DNA from: Microbacterium sp. SY138 | GTDB taxonomy: Bacteria; Actinomycetota; Actinomycetes; Actinomycetales; Microbacteriaceae | Reading direction: 5' to 3' | DNA length: 64,000 bases | NCBI RefSeq assembly: GCF_039729145.1 | Contig: NZ_CP155793.1 | Span: forward strand, 744,001 to 808,000 | Part shown: positions 25,286 to 32,772 of the stretch, piece by piece | Numbering within the stretch: the first letter of the stretch is position 1 | How the letters are laid out: each line of letters begins with the position of its first letter | Made by a program: the position numbers and the translations under genes | Notes under the pieces: generated by a model | Databases searched by the model: none | Told to the model about the DNA's origin: nothing | What the model saw: the letters and a program-made list of their open reading frames with translations, nothing else

Positions 25286-26187
25286 GGGCGCCGCACCCGA
25301 GTGCCCAGTTCGCCGAGGCCCGCTGTGAGCACCTCGACGAGCAGGCGTGCGTAGCGCCCATCCGGGTCGAGGTCGGGATCGAAGACCGTGATGGAGGCGC
25401 CGATCGCGCGAGGCGCGAGTTCCCGCAGCAGTGCGGTGAGTTCCGCCGCGCTGATCCCGCCGGCATCGGGGCTGTCGACCGCGGGCATGATGGTCGGGTC
25501 GAGCACGTCGACGTCGAGTTGGAGCCAGTACGCGGGACCGGCGACGGCGGCGCTCTCTGCACCCACGCGAGCGGCTCCGAGAGAGGTGACATCGGCGGCG
25601 GGCGTGACGCTGCCGAGGATGCCACGTACCTCGTCCTGATCCTCATCGTCGGCGCGGTGACCGATGTGCGCGGTGTGCGCGGACCGGAAGTAGGGCGCGA
25701 GCCCGTCGATGTCGGCGATCGACGGCCAGTGTGCGCCGACCGCGGCGGCGAGGGCCTCCCCGGCCACGCTCGCGCATTCGTCGCTGTTGCCCGGGTGGCG
25801 GAAGTCGGTATGGCCGTCGATGTGCACGAGGCCGACACCGCCGCGGCGTGCGGTCGCGAGACCCGCTCCGAGGAGGATCGCGCAGTCGCCGCCGATCACG
25901 AGGGGAGCCTCGCCGCGGTCGATGGCCGCGCCGATGCGCGTGGCGAGGCGCTGGGAGTGGTCGATCATCGCGCTCTCGTTGCGCACGCGGCCGGCCGGCC
26001 GGGTGTCGTCGTCATCGACGTAGCGGCCGGCGAGGACGACGCCGGAGTCGGAGGCACCGCGTTCGACGAAGCGCGCGAAGAGGCCGGCATCGCGTAGCGC
26101 TTCCGGCGCCTTCGCCGCGCCCGGCACGCTCCCGCGCTCCGGCGGGCGCAGGCCGAGGTTCGACGGGGCAGAGAGCAGTGTGATCAT
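25282..26187 (-). CDS. Arginase/agmatinase-family hydrolase
   Basis: 301 residues of the ureohydrolase superfamily. Metal-site motifs are VIGGDCAILLG, VHIDGHTDF and QLDVDVLDP. In arginase the first motif is GGDHS, where the His binds manganese; here it is Cys, and the usual DAHxD is IDGHTD. Such GGDC variants occur in several actinobacterial arginase-like proteins without assigned substrate. It may hydrolyse a guanidino or formimino compound, or have lost canonical activity. Monocistronic or with the SDR upstream (40-base gap). The 3' end runs into a tandem repeat. Confidence 0.8.
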   Translation of the reverse strand: MITLLSAPSNLGLRPPERGSVPGAAKAPEALRDAGLFARFVERGASDSGVVLAGRYVDDDDTRPAGRVRNESAMIDHSQRLATRIGAAIDRGEAPLVIGGDCAILLGAGLATARRGGVGLVHIDGHTDFRHPGNSDECASVAGEALAAAVGAHWPSIADIDGLAPYFRSAHTAHIGHRADDEDQDEVRGILGSVTPAADVTSLGAARVGAESAAVAGPAYWLQLDVDVLDPTIMPAVDSPDAGGISAAELTALLRELAPRAIGASITVFDPDLDPDGRYARLLVEVLTAGLGELGTRVRRP

Positions 26188-26227
26188 GGGCTCATCCTGC
26201 CGCGGGGGTCGGACATAGCGGCCCGGA

Positions 26228-27148
26228 TCATGTCGGGAAACGCACCCCGGTGAGGCGCTCTGCCGCGGTCCACAGCTGCGCCCCGATCGCGGCGGAGCGC
26301 ACGTCGTCCGATGCGGTCACCCGTGTCGGAGTTCCGCGGAACTCGAGCAGTCCGCCCGGACCCCAGTAGTCGCCGTCGACGACCTCCGAGGCGGTCGCGG
26401 CATGCACGATCGGGAGGGCCCCGCCGTCCTTGCCCTGCACGAGTGCTCGGGTCGGGGAGGCCACGGCACGGACGAAGCCGGAGACCTCGGCGAGGCCCGG
26501 TCGTGGGGGAGTGAGGGGATCGACCGCATAGCCCGGGTGTGCGCAGACCGCCGCGCGAGAGGAACCCGACCAGCGTCGCGCGAGCTCGAAGGCGAAGGCC
26601 ATCAACGATGCCTTCGACCTTCCGTACTGTCGGAGCGAGGAGCCGCTCCACGGTGCGTCGAGGCTGGCGGCATCGAGGGCGGCGGCATCGAGATGTGCGA
26701 ATCGGTGCGCGATCGATCCGACGGCGACCACGCGGGCATCCGGGGCGAGGAAAGGCTCGAGCTGGGCCACGAGTGCGAAATGACCGAGGAAGTTCGTGCC
26801 CACCATGAGGTCGAGGCCGTCGCTCGTGCGCGCCGAGCGGTCGGCCGCCTTCACCCCCGCGTTGCAGATGACCGCATCGAGTCGCTCGCCCACCCCCGTT
26901 GCGGCCAGGGCGATGCTGTCGAGGGAGCCGAGGTCGAGCCCCCGCACGCGCAGGTCGGCAGCCGGAACCCGGCTTCGGATCGCGGCGACCGCGATCTGCG
27001 CACGTTCGGGGGAGCGGCAGCCCAACAGCACGCGTGCGCCCCGGTCGGCGAGCTGTTCGGCGCACCAGTATCCGATGCCGGCGTTCGCGCCGGTGACCAG
27101 CACTGTGCGTCCGCGCAGGTCTGCGGGCGGGAGGGGAGCGGCATCCAT
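26228..27148 (-). CDS. Short-chain dehydrogenase/reductase (retinol dehydrogenase-like)
   Basis: 306 residues, classical SDR: NADP-binding TGANAGIGYWCAEQLADRGA near residue 19, structural CNAG, and catalytic Ser with Y-x-x-x-K in RQYGRSKASL. The C-terminal extension (after residue 230) is longer than in minimal SDRs and resembles the retinol-dehydrogenase/protochlorophyllide-like group. The substrate is unknown. Start at 27148 is six bases after TAGGTT (leaderless). Same strand and close to the arginase-like gene, but no functional link is evident. Confidence 0.87.
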   Translation of the reverse strand: MDAAPLPPADLRGRTVLVTGANAGIGYWCAEQLADRGARVLLGCRSPERAQIAVAAIRSRVPAADLRVRGLDLGSLDSIALAATGVGERLDAVICNAGVKAADRSARTSDGLDLMVGTNFLGHFALVAQLEPFLAPDARVVAVGSIAHRFAHLDAAALDAASLDAPWSGSSLRQYGRSKASLMAFAFELARRWSGSSRAAVCAHPGYAVDPLTPPRPGLAEVSGFVRAVASPTRALVQGKDGGALPIVHAATASEVVDGDYWGPGGLLEFRGTPTRVTASDDVRSAAIGAQLWTAAERLTGVRFPT

Positions 27149-27180
27149 CTCCCCAACCTAGGCGTTGTGCGCGTCAGTGG

Positions 27181-27858
27181 TCAGTCGTCGTGGTGGTGGT
27201 GGTCGTGGTCGTGCGCGTCCTCGTCGTCGAGGAGCATCCCCACCGAGGTCGCGCAGGCATCGCCCTTCCAGGCCTCGATGCCCTCGCGCACCGCGAAGGC
27301 GGCGATCACGAGACCGGCGACGGCATCCGCCCACCACCATCCGAGCAGCGAGTTGGCGATCAGCCCGATCAGCACGGCGGCGGAGAGATAGGTGCAGATG
27401 AGCGTCTGCTTCGAGTCCGCGACGGCGGTGGCCGATCCGAGTTCCTTGCCCGCACGTCGTTCCGCGAGGGACAGGAAGGGCATGACGGCGACGCTGACCG
27501 CGGTCAGGGCGATACCGATCGTGCTGTGCTCGGGCCTCTCGGTCGTGACGAGCGCGGCCACGGAGGTGGCTGTCACGTAGAGCGCGAGCGCGAAGAAGGC
27601 GACGGCGATCACCCGCAGGGTCGGCTTCTCCCAGCGCTCCGGATCGCGGCGGGTGAACTGCCAGGCGACGGCGGCCGCGGACAGCACCTCGATCGTGGAG
27701 TCCAGCCCGAACCCGATGAGCGCGGCGGATGAGGCGACGGAGCCGGCGGCGATCGCGATGACCGCCTCGATCAGGTTGTAGCCGATCGTGATGCCGACGA
27801 TCAGGCGGATGCGGCGGTGGAGGGTGTCGCGGCGCGCCGCGGTTGCCGTGGCGGTCAT
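27181..27858 (-). CDS. Cation diffusion facilitator-like metal exporter
   Basis: 225 residues with about five to six transmembrane helices. GFGLDSTIEVLSAAAVAWQF in helix 2 and WWADAVAGLVIAAFAVREGIEAW in helix 5 carry the paired acidic metal-site residues of CDF proteins. The tail DEDAHDHDHHHHDD is a metal-binding Asp/His run. Its ATG overlaps the stop of the CmtR-like regulator, so both are one transcript. It would export a divalent metal, with Cd2+, Pb2+ or Zn2+ suggested by the regulator. It is shorter than canonical CDFs, lacking the usual cytoplasmic C-terminal domain. Confidence 0.82.
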   Translation of the reverse strand: MTATATAARRDTLHRRIRLIVGITIGYNLIEAVIAIAAGSVASSAALIGFGLDSTIEVLSAAAVAWQFTRRDPERWEKPTLRVIAVAFFALALYVTATSVAALVTTERPEHSTIGIALTAVSVAVMPFLSLAERRAGKELGSATAVADSKQTLICTYLSAAVLIGLIANSLLGWWWADAVAGLVIAAFAVREGIEAWKGDACATSVGMLLDDEDAHDHDHHHHDD

Positions 27859-28193
27859 CAGCAGGTGCAGCCTTCGCCCGAGCAGCAGTCCGGCTCGACG
27901 ATGAGGGTGACCCGCATGAGCATGTCGAGGGCTGGAGCGAGGTGGCGATCCGCGAGTCGGTAGCTGCTGCGGCGTCCCTCCGGAACGCTCTCGACGAGCC
28001 CGCATCCGCGGAGACAGGCGAGGTGGTTCGACATCGCCTGCCGCGAGACGCCGAGGGCGTCCGCGAGGTCGGCGGGGTAGCGCGGTGCTTCGCGCAGCGC
28101 GAGCAGGACGCCGGCGCGGGTGGGGTCCGACAGCGCATGCCCGAGGCGGGCGACGGCGGCCGTGTGGGTGAGGGAGGCCAGAGCAGTGGTCAC
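27858..28193 (-). CDS. ArsR/SmtB-family metal sensor, CmtR-like
   Basis: 111 residues with the ArsR winged helix (LGHALSDPTRAGVLLALRE, VSRQAMSNHLACLRGCGLVE). Cys60 and Cys64 (CLRGC) lie in the recognition helix at the spacing of CmtR Cys57/Cys61, and the tail ends DCCSGEGCTC (Cys103, 104, 109, 111), supplying the third thiolate. CmtR senses Cd2+ and Pb2+ and releases DNA on binding. The GTG start is six bases after TACAGT (leaderless), and a perfect AT-rich inverted repeat lies just upstream. First gene of a two-gene unit with the metal exporter. Confidence 0.87.
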   Translation of the reverse strand: MTTALASLTHTAAVARLGHALSDPTRAGVLLALREAPRYPADLADALGVSRQAMSNHLACLRGCGLVESVPEGRRSSYRLADRHLAPALDMLMRVTLIVEPDCCSGEGCTC

Positions 28194-28199
28194 GCCACT

Positions 28200-28242
28200 A
28201 CTGTACAGAAAAGGCTGAATTCAAGAAAACTTGAATTCAGCC
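28200..28242 (-). promoter_or_regulatory. cmtR-like gene promoter and candidate operator
   Basis: On the minus strand TACAGT (28205-28200) precedes the GTG by six bases. The core ATTCAAGAAAACTTGAAT of the inverted repeat at 28213-28242 covers the -35 region and resembles ArsR/SmtB-family operators. Binding there would block the promoter of the sensor-exporter pair. Confidence 0.6.
28213..28242 (-). terminator. Terminator of the small export gene
   Basis: A perfect 13-bp stem (GGCTGAATTCAAG and its complement) with a four-base loop is followed on the minus strand by TTTTCT. It lies 16 bases beyond the stop of the gene at 28258-28806, a textbook intrinsic terminator, and doubles as a candidate operator for the next gene. 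Confidence 0.75.
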
Positions 28243-28257
28243 CTCTCTGTGAGGGTC

Positions 28258-28806
28258 TCAGCGGATCGCGTACACCGCGCTTCCGACGATGACGGCCACG
28301 ACGGTGGTCCAGCCGATGATGGCCAGAGCCTGCCAGAAGAGGATGCGCGCCCTGCCGATGCCGGAAGCCGCGAGCATGGTCGCGGTGAACTGCGTCGGCA
28401 GCAGGAGCGGTCCGAGCAGGCTGACCCCCGGAACGCCGTAACGCTCGAACGCACGCTGGAACTTCTCGCGACGCGCGGTGCCGCGGCCCGTCTCGGCCGC
28501 ATCCGCAGCCGGCTCGTCGATCGTGCCGCCGCCGGCACCGGCGAGCGCCGCGGTCTTGGCGCGCGAACGGTTCACGACGGCCTGTCGGGCTCCGGAGCTG
28601 ACGAGCACCACCACCAGGACGCAGAGGAAGTTGCCAACGATCGCGGCGATCGCGGCGATCACCGGAGAGATGCCGCCGATGATGCCGATGCTCACCGCCC
28701 CTTCGCCCTCGATGAAGGGGATCGCGCCGGCGAGGGCGACGATGAGCGGCTGCACGAGCTCGGGGACCTGGGCGACCAGGTTCTGGAAGGTCTCGATGAG
28801 GTTCAA
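28258..28806 (-). CDS. Putative small multidrug export protein (COG2426/PF06695-like)
   Basis: 182 residues with four to five hydrophobic segments. The N-terminal ALAGAIPFIEGEGAVSIGII and C-terminal YGVPGVSLLGPLLLPTQFTA resemble the Sm_multidrug_ex family, which is also distantly related to DedA-type proteins. A hydrophilic Ala/Glu-rich loop separates the halves. The assigned drug-export role in this family rests on little evidence. It is divergent from the two-component system and ends at a strong terminator. The family call is moderate. Confidence 0.6.
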   Translation of the reverse strand: MNLIETFQNLVAQVPELVQPLIVALAGAIPFIEGEGAVSIGIIGGISPVIAAIAAIVGNFLCVLVVVLVSSGARQAVVNRSRAKTAALAGAGGGTIDEPAADAAETGRGTARREKFQRAFERYGVPGVSLLGPLLLPTQFTATMLAASGIGRARILFWQALAIIGWTTVVAVIVGSAVYAIR

Positions 28807-28928
28807 GGGATGCTCCCGGTTGTCGGTGCGAACGGAGTCTCCGCCGCGATGACTCCAGTCCAGCCGAGCGCTCCGTTCGGCGGCAGTGTCGGCCCGTCAT
28901 CGCTTCCCGGGCGGATCGCACGACGCAT

Positions 28929-28955
28929 CCGTGACAACTGTCACGGCTCTATCGT
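28929..28955 (+). promoter_or_regulatory. Promoter and dyad upstream of the histidine kinase
   Basis: TATCGT (28950-28955) lies six bases before the GTG at 28962. The perfect inverted repeat CCGTGACA-AC-TGTCACGG (28929-28946) sits immediately upstream at the -35 region and may be the site for the partner response regulator (autoregulation). Confidence 0.5.
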
Positions 28956-28961
28956 GGGAGC

Positions 28962-30164
28962 GTGAGCAGCCGCGTCGAGCCCCTCGCCCCCGTCGAACCG
29001 AGTCCGGGGGCGAGACAGCTGTCTCGCGGTATCACGGCGACGTGGTGGTACACCGTGACCGCCGTGATGTTCCTCCAGGTGATGCTGGTCTTCGCGTGGA
29101 CGGGCATCCTCGCCGCGCAGGGTCAGAACGGTCCGCTGATCCTCGTGGTCGCCGTCGGCGGCCTGGTGTGGTGCGCATCGACGGCGTTGCTCCTGTTCGA
29201 CTACCGCCACCGTGTCGACGCGGTGCCGGGATTCCGCTGGAGGCGCATCGCCGTCCCCCTGCTCATCGCCGTCGCGTACGGCACCGTCGCCGGGACGCTT
29301 GCCGGGAGCTGGCAGCTCGCGGCGATGCCGATCGTCCAGTCGGTGGTGCTCCTGAACTGGCCGCGAGGCATCCGCATCCGCGTCGTCGTGGCGGGAACGC
29401 TGCTCCTGCTGGTGCTGGCCGCCGTCGACTCCTCCGCTCACGCCTTCGGTGCGGTGCTCGCGTGGTGGGTGGCCGTGATCTACACCGCACTCTTCCCCGT
29501 GATGACCGTGAGCTCGTTGTGGTGGTGGGATGTGCTCGTCACCCTCGACCGCGCCCGCACCTCGGAGGCGAAGCTCGCCGCGACCCAGGAGCGGCTGCGG
29601 GTCGCGACCGACGTGCACGACCTGCAGGGTCACCATCTCCAGGTCATCGCGCTGCAGCTCGAACTCGCCGAGCGTCTCCTGCCGAGCGATCCGGATGCCG
29701 GCATGGAGCAGCTGCGCGCCGCGCGGGTCAGCGTCGACGAGGCGCGTCAGGGGACCAGGGACCTCGCGACGCGCTTCCGCTCGGTGCCTCTCGGCGATGA
29801 ACTCGCCAACGCCCGCGACCTGCTGACCGCGGCCGGGCTCGAGGTGGACGCCGCCATCGGTGCGGATGCCGACTCCGCACCGGCATCGGCCCTCGGCCCG
29901 GTCATCCGTGAGACGACGACCAACGTGCTGCGCCATGGCGGCGGGGAACGCGCACGCCTCGTGCTCACGCGCGTCGCGGGCACGTGGCGATACGAGATCG
30001 CCAACGACGTCGTGCCCGGCGCGGTCGACGAGCATGACGGGTCCGGATTGGACGGCGTCCGTCGGCGCGTCGAAGAGGTCGACGGCACGCTCGACGTGCG
30101 TCGGGACGCGGACGAGTTCGTGGTGGTCGTGACGGTCCCGGCGCGGTCGGAGGAGACACGATGA
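28962..30164 (+). CDS. Sensor histidine kinase, NarL/DesK class
   Basis: 400 residues. The N-terminal half has about five to six transmembrane helices (residues 25-195). The dimerisation domain follows with the phospho-accepting His219 in DVHDLQGHHLQVIALQLELAE, then a HATPase domain (TTNVLRHGG, HDGSGLDGVRRRVEEVDG). Conserved glycines of the G1 box are reduced but present. Without an extracellular sensor domain it probably senses the membrane, as DesK does. The stop overlaps the response regulator start by ATGA. GTG start, leaderless. Confidence 0.92.
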   Translation: MSSRVEPLAPVEPSPGARQLSRGITATWWYTVTAVMFLQVMLVFAWTGILAAQGQNGPLILVVAVGGLVWCASTALLLFDYRHRVDAVPGFRWRRIAVPLLIAVAYGTVAGTLAGSWQLAAMPIVQSVVLLNWPRGIRIRVVVAGTLLLLVLAAVDSSAHAFGAVLAWWVAVIYTALFPVMTVSSLWWWDVLVTLDRARTSEAKLAATQERLRVATDVHDLQGHHLQVIALQLELAERLLPSDPDAGMEQLRAARVSVDEARQGTRDLATRFRSVPLGDELANARDLLTAAGLEVDAAIGADADSAPASALGPVIRETTTNVLRHGGGERARLVLTRVAGTWRYEIANDVVPGAVDEHDGSGLDGVRRRVEEVDGTLDVRRDADEFVVVVTVPARSEETR

Positions 30165-30763
30165 TCCGTGTGCTGATCGCCGACGATGAGGCGATGATCC
30201 GCTCCGCGCTCGCAGCCCTCCTCCGGCTGGAAGACGATATCGAGGTCATCGCCGAGTGCGAGGACGGCGAGCAGGCGGTCGTCGAGGCTCTGCGACTTCA
30301 GCCCGATGTATGCCTGCTCGACCTCGAGATGCCCGGGCTCGACGGCGTGCAGGTGGCCGAGAAGCTGCACAGGGCGATCGCGACGCGGTGCGTGGTCGTC
30401 ACCCGTCACGCGCGTCCAGGCGTGCTGCGCCGTGCCCTGGCCTCCGGTGTCTCCGGCTTCCTGCCGAAGTCCCGTGGGGCCGACGAGGTCGCCGCCGTCA
30501 TCCGCCGGGTCGCGGCGGGGGCTCGCTACGTCGATCCCGAGATCGCCGCCGATGCCCTGAGCGACGAGCGCTCACCGCTGACGGACCGTGAACTCGACGT
30601 GCTGCGTGCCGGTCGGCGTGGGGAGACGACCGGGCAGATCGCACGATCGCTCGCTCTCGCCCCGGGGACGGTGCGCAACCACATCTCCGTCATCCTCGGA
30701 AAGCTCGCGGTCGGCACCCGTCAGCAGGCTGTTCTCATCGCCGAGGAGCGCGGCTGGATCTGA
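30161..30763 (+). CDS. NarL/LuxR-type response regulator
   Basis: 200 residues. Receiver domain (1-120) with acidic pocket ADDE, phospho-acceptor Asp54 in CLLDLEMPG and Lys in GFLPKSRG; LuxR helix-turn-helix (about 138-198) with LTDRELDVLRAG, TGQIARSLALAPGTVRNHIS. It is partner of the preceding kinase by translational overlap. The downstream gene is an Erm methyltransferase in the same direction, but a separate promoter and leader lie between, so control of erm by this system is only a possibility. Confidence 0.93.
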   Translation: MIRVLIADDEAMIRSALAALLRLEDDIEVIAECEDGEQAVVEALRLQPDVCLLDLEMPGLDGVQVAEKLHRAIATRCVVVTRHARPGVLRRALASGVSGFLPKSRGADEVAAVIRRVAAGARYVDPEIAADALSDERSPLTDRELDVLRAGRRGETTGQIARSLALAPGTVRNHISVILGKLAVGTRQQAVLIAEERGWI

Positions 30764-30770
30764 CGGCCGA

Positions 30771-30987
30771 TATGCTGATGCGCATGGGAACGATATGCGC
30801 AGCGCCCGTGATGGGGCGCAACCTCGTGTTCCGCGACCGCCGCGCCTGACGGCGCGCTCGCTCATCGCACGCATCTGCGCGCCGTCCACCGAGATGTCAT
30901 CGCACCTCGGGACGGGCAGTCCTCAGCGACGCCTCTTCGCGTCCTCCCTCCTCCGAGGTGCTCCGATTCTTCTTCTGGAGCGCACTC
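30771..30987 (+). promoter_or_regulatory. erm leader region: promoter, leader ORF and competing hairpins
   Basis: TATGCT (30771-30776) precedes the leader ATG at 30784 by seven bases. CGCGCC (30841-30846, end of the leader ORF) can pair with GGCGCG (30851-30856), which can instead pair within CGGCGCGC (30850-30857)/GCGCGCCG (30877-30884). CACCTCGG (30903-30910) pairs perfectly with CCGAGGTG (30953-30960). The last bases of that segment can alternatively join GTGCTCC (30958-30964), pairing with GGAG-CG-CAC (30977-30985), which buries the erm Shine-Dalgarno. This is attenuator architecture. Confidence 0.6.
30784..30849 (+). CDS. Putative erm leader peptide (21 residues)
   Basis: A 21-codon ORF starting ATG GGA ACG and ending in the sequence LVFRDRRA. 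The C-terminal R-D-R is a +X+ motif, the class of sequence at which macrolide-bound ribosomes stall in several erm leader peptides. Stalling at this position would cover the 3' end of the ORF and free the downstream GGCGCG to re-pair. The start lies seven bases after TATGCT, so it would be translated from the very 5' end of the transcript. Not experimentally known; the reading is from sequence and position. Confidence 0.5.
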   Translation: MGTICAAPVMGRNLVFRDRRA

Positions 30988-31752
30988 ATGCCTCGTTCGA
31001 TCCATGGTGGCCGTCACGAACTCGGCCAGAACTTCCTCACCCATCGTCCGACCCTCACCCGCATCTCCGGCCTCGTCCGCCGGACGTCCGGTTCGATCCT
31101 GGAGCTCGGCTGCGGTGACGGCGCCCTGACCCGCGCTCTCGCACAGCTGGGCAGGCCGCTCACCGCGATCGACATCGACGAGCACCGCGTGCACCGACTG
31201 CGCGCGACGCTGCCCGGCATCCGTATCGAGATCGCCGACGCCACACGTCATCCGCTCGATGCCGAGGTGGTCGTCGGCAACATCCCCTTCCACGTGACGA
31301 CGCCGATCCTGCGACGGCTGCTCTCCCGAGGCCGCTGGAACGAGGCGGTGCTGCTCACGCAGTGGGAGGTGGCGCGCAAGCGGGCAGGCGTCGGCGGTGG
31401 CACCATGATGACCGCGCAATCGGCGCCGTGGTTCGAGTTCTCCCTCGCGGGGCGGGTGCCGGCGTGGGGCTTCGCACCGCAGCCGAGTGTGGACGGCGGC
31501 CTCCTCGCGATCACCCGACGTGGTTCTCCGCTCGTCCCTGTCTCCGATCGGCGAGCGTACGAGGAGTTCGTTCGGGTGATGTTCACGGGGCGGGGAGGCA
31601 GTCTGCCCGCCGTCCTCGCGGGTGCGGCGGGGATCCCGATGCCTCGAGCACGACGCGTGGTGGCGGCAGCGGGGGTGACCGGCCGGAGTCTTCCTCGTGA
31701 TCTGCATCCGGAGCACTGGGCCGCGCTCTGGCGCCAGGTCTCGCGGGAATGA
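30988..31752 (+). CDS. erm: 23S rRNA (adenine-N6)-methyltransferase, Erm family
   Basis: 254 residues. The start MPRSIHGGRHELGQNFL is the Erm N-terminus (RHELGQNFL) as opposed to KsgA. SAM-binding ILELGCGDGALTRAL (motif I), AIDIDEHRV, and the catalytic VVGNIPFHVTTPILRRLL (motif IV, NIPF) follow. Erm enzymes methylate A2058 of 23S rRNA, giving macrolide-lincosamide-streptogramin B resistance. TGGAG lies seven bases before ATG but can be masked by a hairpin. Translation is probably controlled by the upstream leader. It ends at a bidirectional terminator. Confidence 0.92.
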   Translation: MPRSIHGGRHELGQNFLTHRPTLTRISGLVRRTSGSILELGCGDGALTRALAQLGRPLTAIDIDEHRVHRLRATLPGIRIEIADATRHPLDAEVVVGNIPFHVTTPILRRLLSRGRWNEAVLLTQWEVARKRAGVGGGTMMTAQSAPWFEFSLAGRVPAWGFAPQPSVDGGLLAITRRGSPLVPVSDRRAYEEFVRVMFTGRGGSLPAVLAGAAGIPMPRARRVVAAAGVTGRSLPRDLHPEHWAALWRQVSRE

Positions 31753-31760
31753 CGCGCTGA

Positions 31761-31791
31761 GGCCGTCGAGCGCGGAAGGAGCTCGACGGCC
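31761..31791. terminator. Bidirectional terminator between erm and a convergent hydrolase
   Basis: A perfect 11-bp stem (GGCCGTCGAGC and its complement) with a nine-base loop in the 57-bp gap between two convergent stop codons. Confidence 0.65.
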
Positions 31792-31809
31792 GCGTCCGTC
31801 ACGTCGTCC

Positions 31810-32622
31810 TCAGTGCGCGAGGACCTCGCGCAGGCGGGCCGCGAACTCCGCAGGATGATCGACGAATCCCGTGTGGTCGCCGGGGAAACGGGTCGGCTCG
31901 ATGTCGAGCTGTGCACCGAGTGCCGTCGTCGTGCGCTCGCAGAGCTGGTCGACCGACTCCTCGCCGATACCCAGGACGAGGTCGTCCGCCCGTGCCCGCA
32001 GAGTCTCGACGTCGGGCTCCCAGCGCACGCTGGCCGGCAGCTCGTGCTGGAACCAGAACTGCTCGTCCTCCTGATGCTGCGGATCGACCTCGCCGCCGAA
32101 CCACTGGACGAGCATCTCCTCCGGCATCGGGATGTTCGCCTGCGCGAAGAACAGCCGCCAGGCGCCGACGCGGTCGCCCGAGAGGGCTGCCGCGGTGAGC
32201 TCGTCGGTGAGACGACGCTGCTCGACGCGGTCGGGGAGCAGCTCGAGCAGCGGGGGTTCGTGGGCGATGACCGTGGACGCGAGGTCTCCATGCGATTGCA
32301 CGAGCGCCAGGCTGGTCACCGCGCCGCCGCTCGATCCGAAGACGACCGCCGGCCCGCGATCGACGTGGGCGATGAGTGCCGCGAGATCGTCGGCGCGCTG
32401 CTGGGGGCTCGAACCCCGGGAACGGTCGTGGAGGATGCTCCGCTTGGCGCCGCGCGGGTCGGATGTGAGCACCGTGTGATCGGTCGCGAGTTCGACGGCG
32501 AACGGCGCGAAGGCATCGGCGTCCATGGGGGCGCCGATCAGGACGAGGAGCGGTCCTTCACCGCGGAGTTCGTAGTGGAGACGGACGTCGGGCAGGTCGA
32601 GCGCAGCCGTGGTGGTGCTCAT
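31810..32622 (-). CDS. Alpha/beta hydrolase
   Basis: 270 residues with the alpha/beta hydrolase fold: oxyanion GAPMDADAF segment near residue 30, nucleophile elbow GSSGGAVTS near residue 95, an Asp in the following C-terminal half, and the catalytic His in FPGDHTGFVDHP. The nucleophile elbow GxSxG places it with esterases and haloperoxidase-like enzymes; the substrate is unknown. AAGGAG lies six bases before the ATG. It converges on erm and diverges from the DNA repair gene. Confidence 0.85.
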   Translation of the reverse strand: MSTTTAALDLPDVRLHYELRGEGPLLVLIGAPMDADAFAPFAVELATDHTVLTSDPRGAKRSILHDRSRGSSPQQRADDLAALIAHVDRGPAVVFGSSGGAVTSLALVQSHGDLASTVIAHEPPLLELLPDRVEQRRLTDELTAAALSGDRVGAWRLFFAQANIPMPEEMLVQWFGGEVDPQHQEDEQFWFQHELPASVRWEPDVETLRARADDLVLGIGEESVDQLCERTTTALGAQLDIEPTRFPGDHTGFVDHPAEFAARLREVLAH

Positions 32623-32772
32623 GTGGTGCTCCTTGTCATCGAGGTGGCGTTCCCGTGTTCTGCGGTTTCGGTAGGTCCAGGTTCGCCCCCGATGCGTCCT
32701 GGCGCCATACCCGTCCGCAGAGTGCCGCGGACGATCGCTGTCGCTGTCGCTGTCGAGAGGTACCCTCGACGC

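Noticed and set aside
25172..25354. Short plus-strand frame of 60 codons starting at the CBS gene end
   Set aside because: It merely translates the 15-bp tandem repeats into ESGRQ-type units and overlaps the arginase-like gene; no ribosome site.
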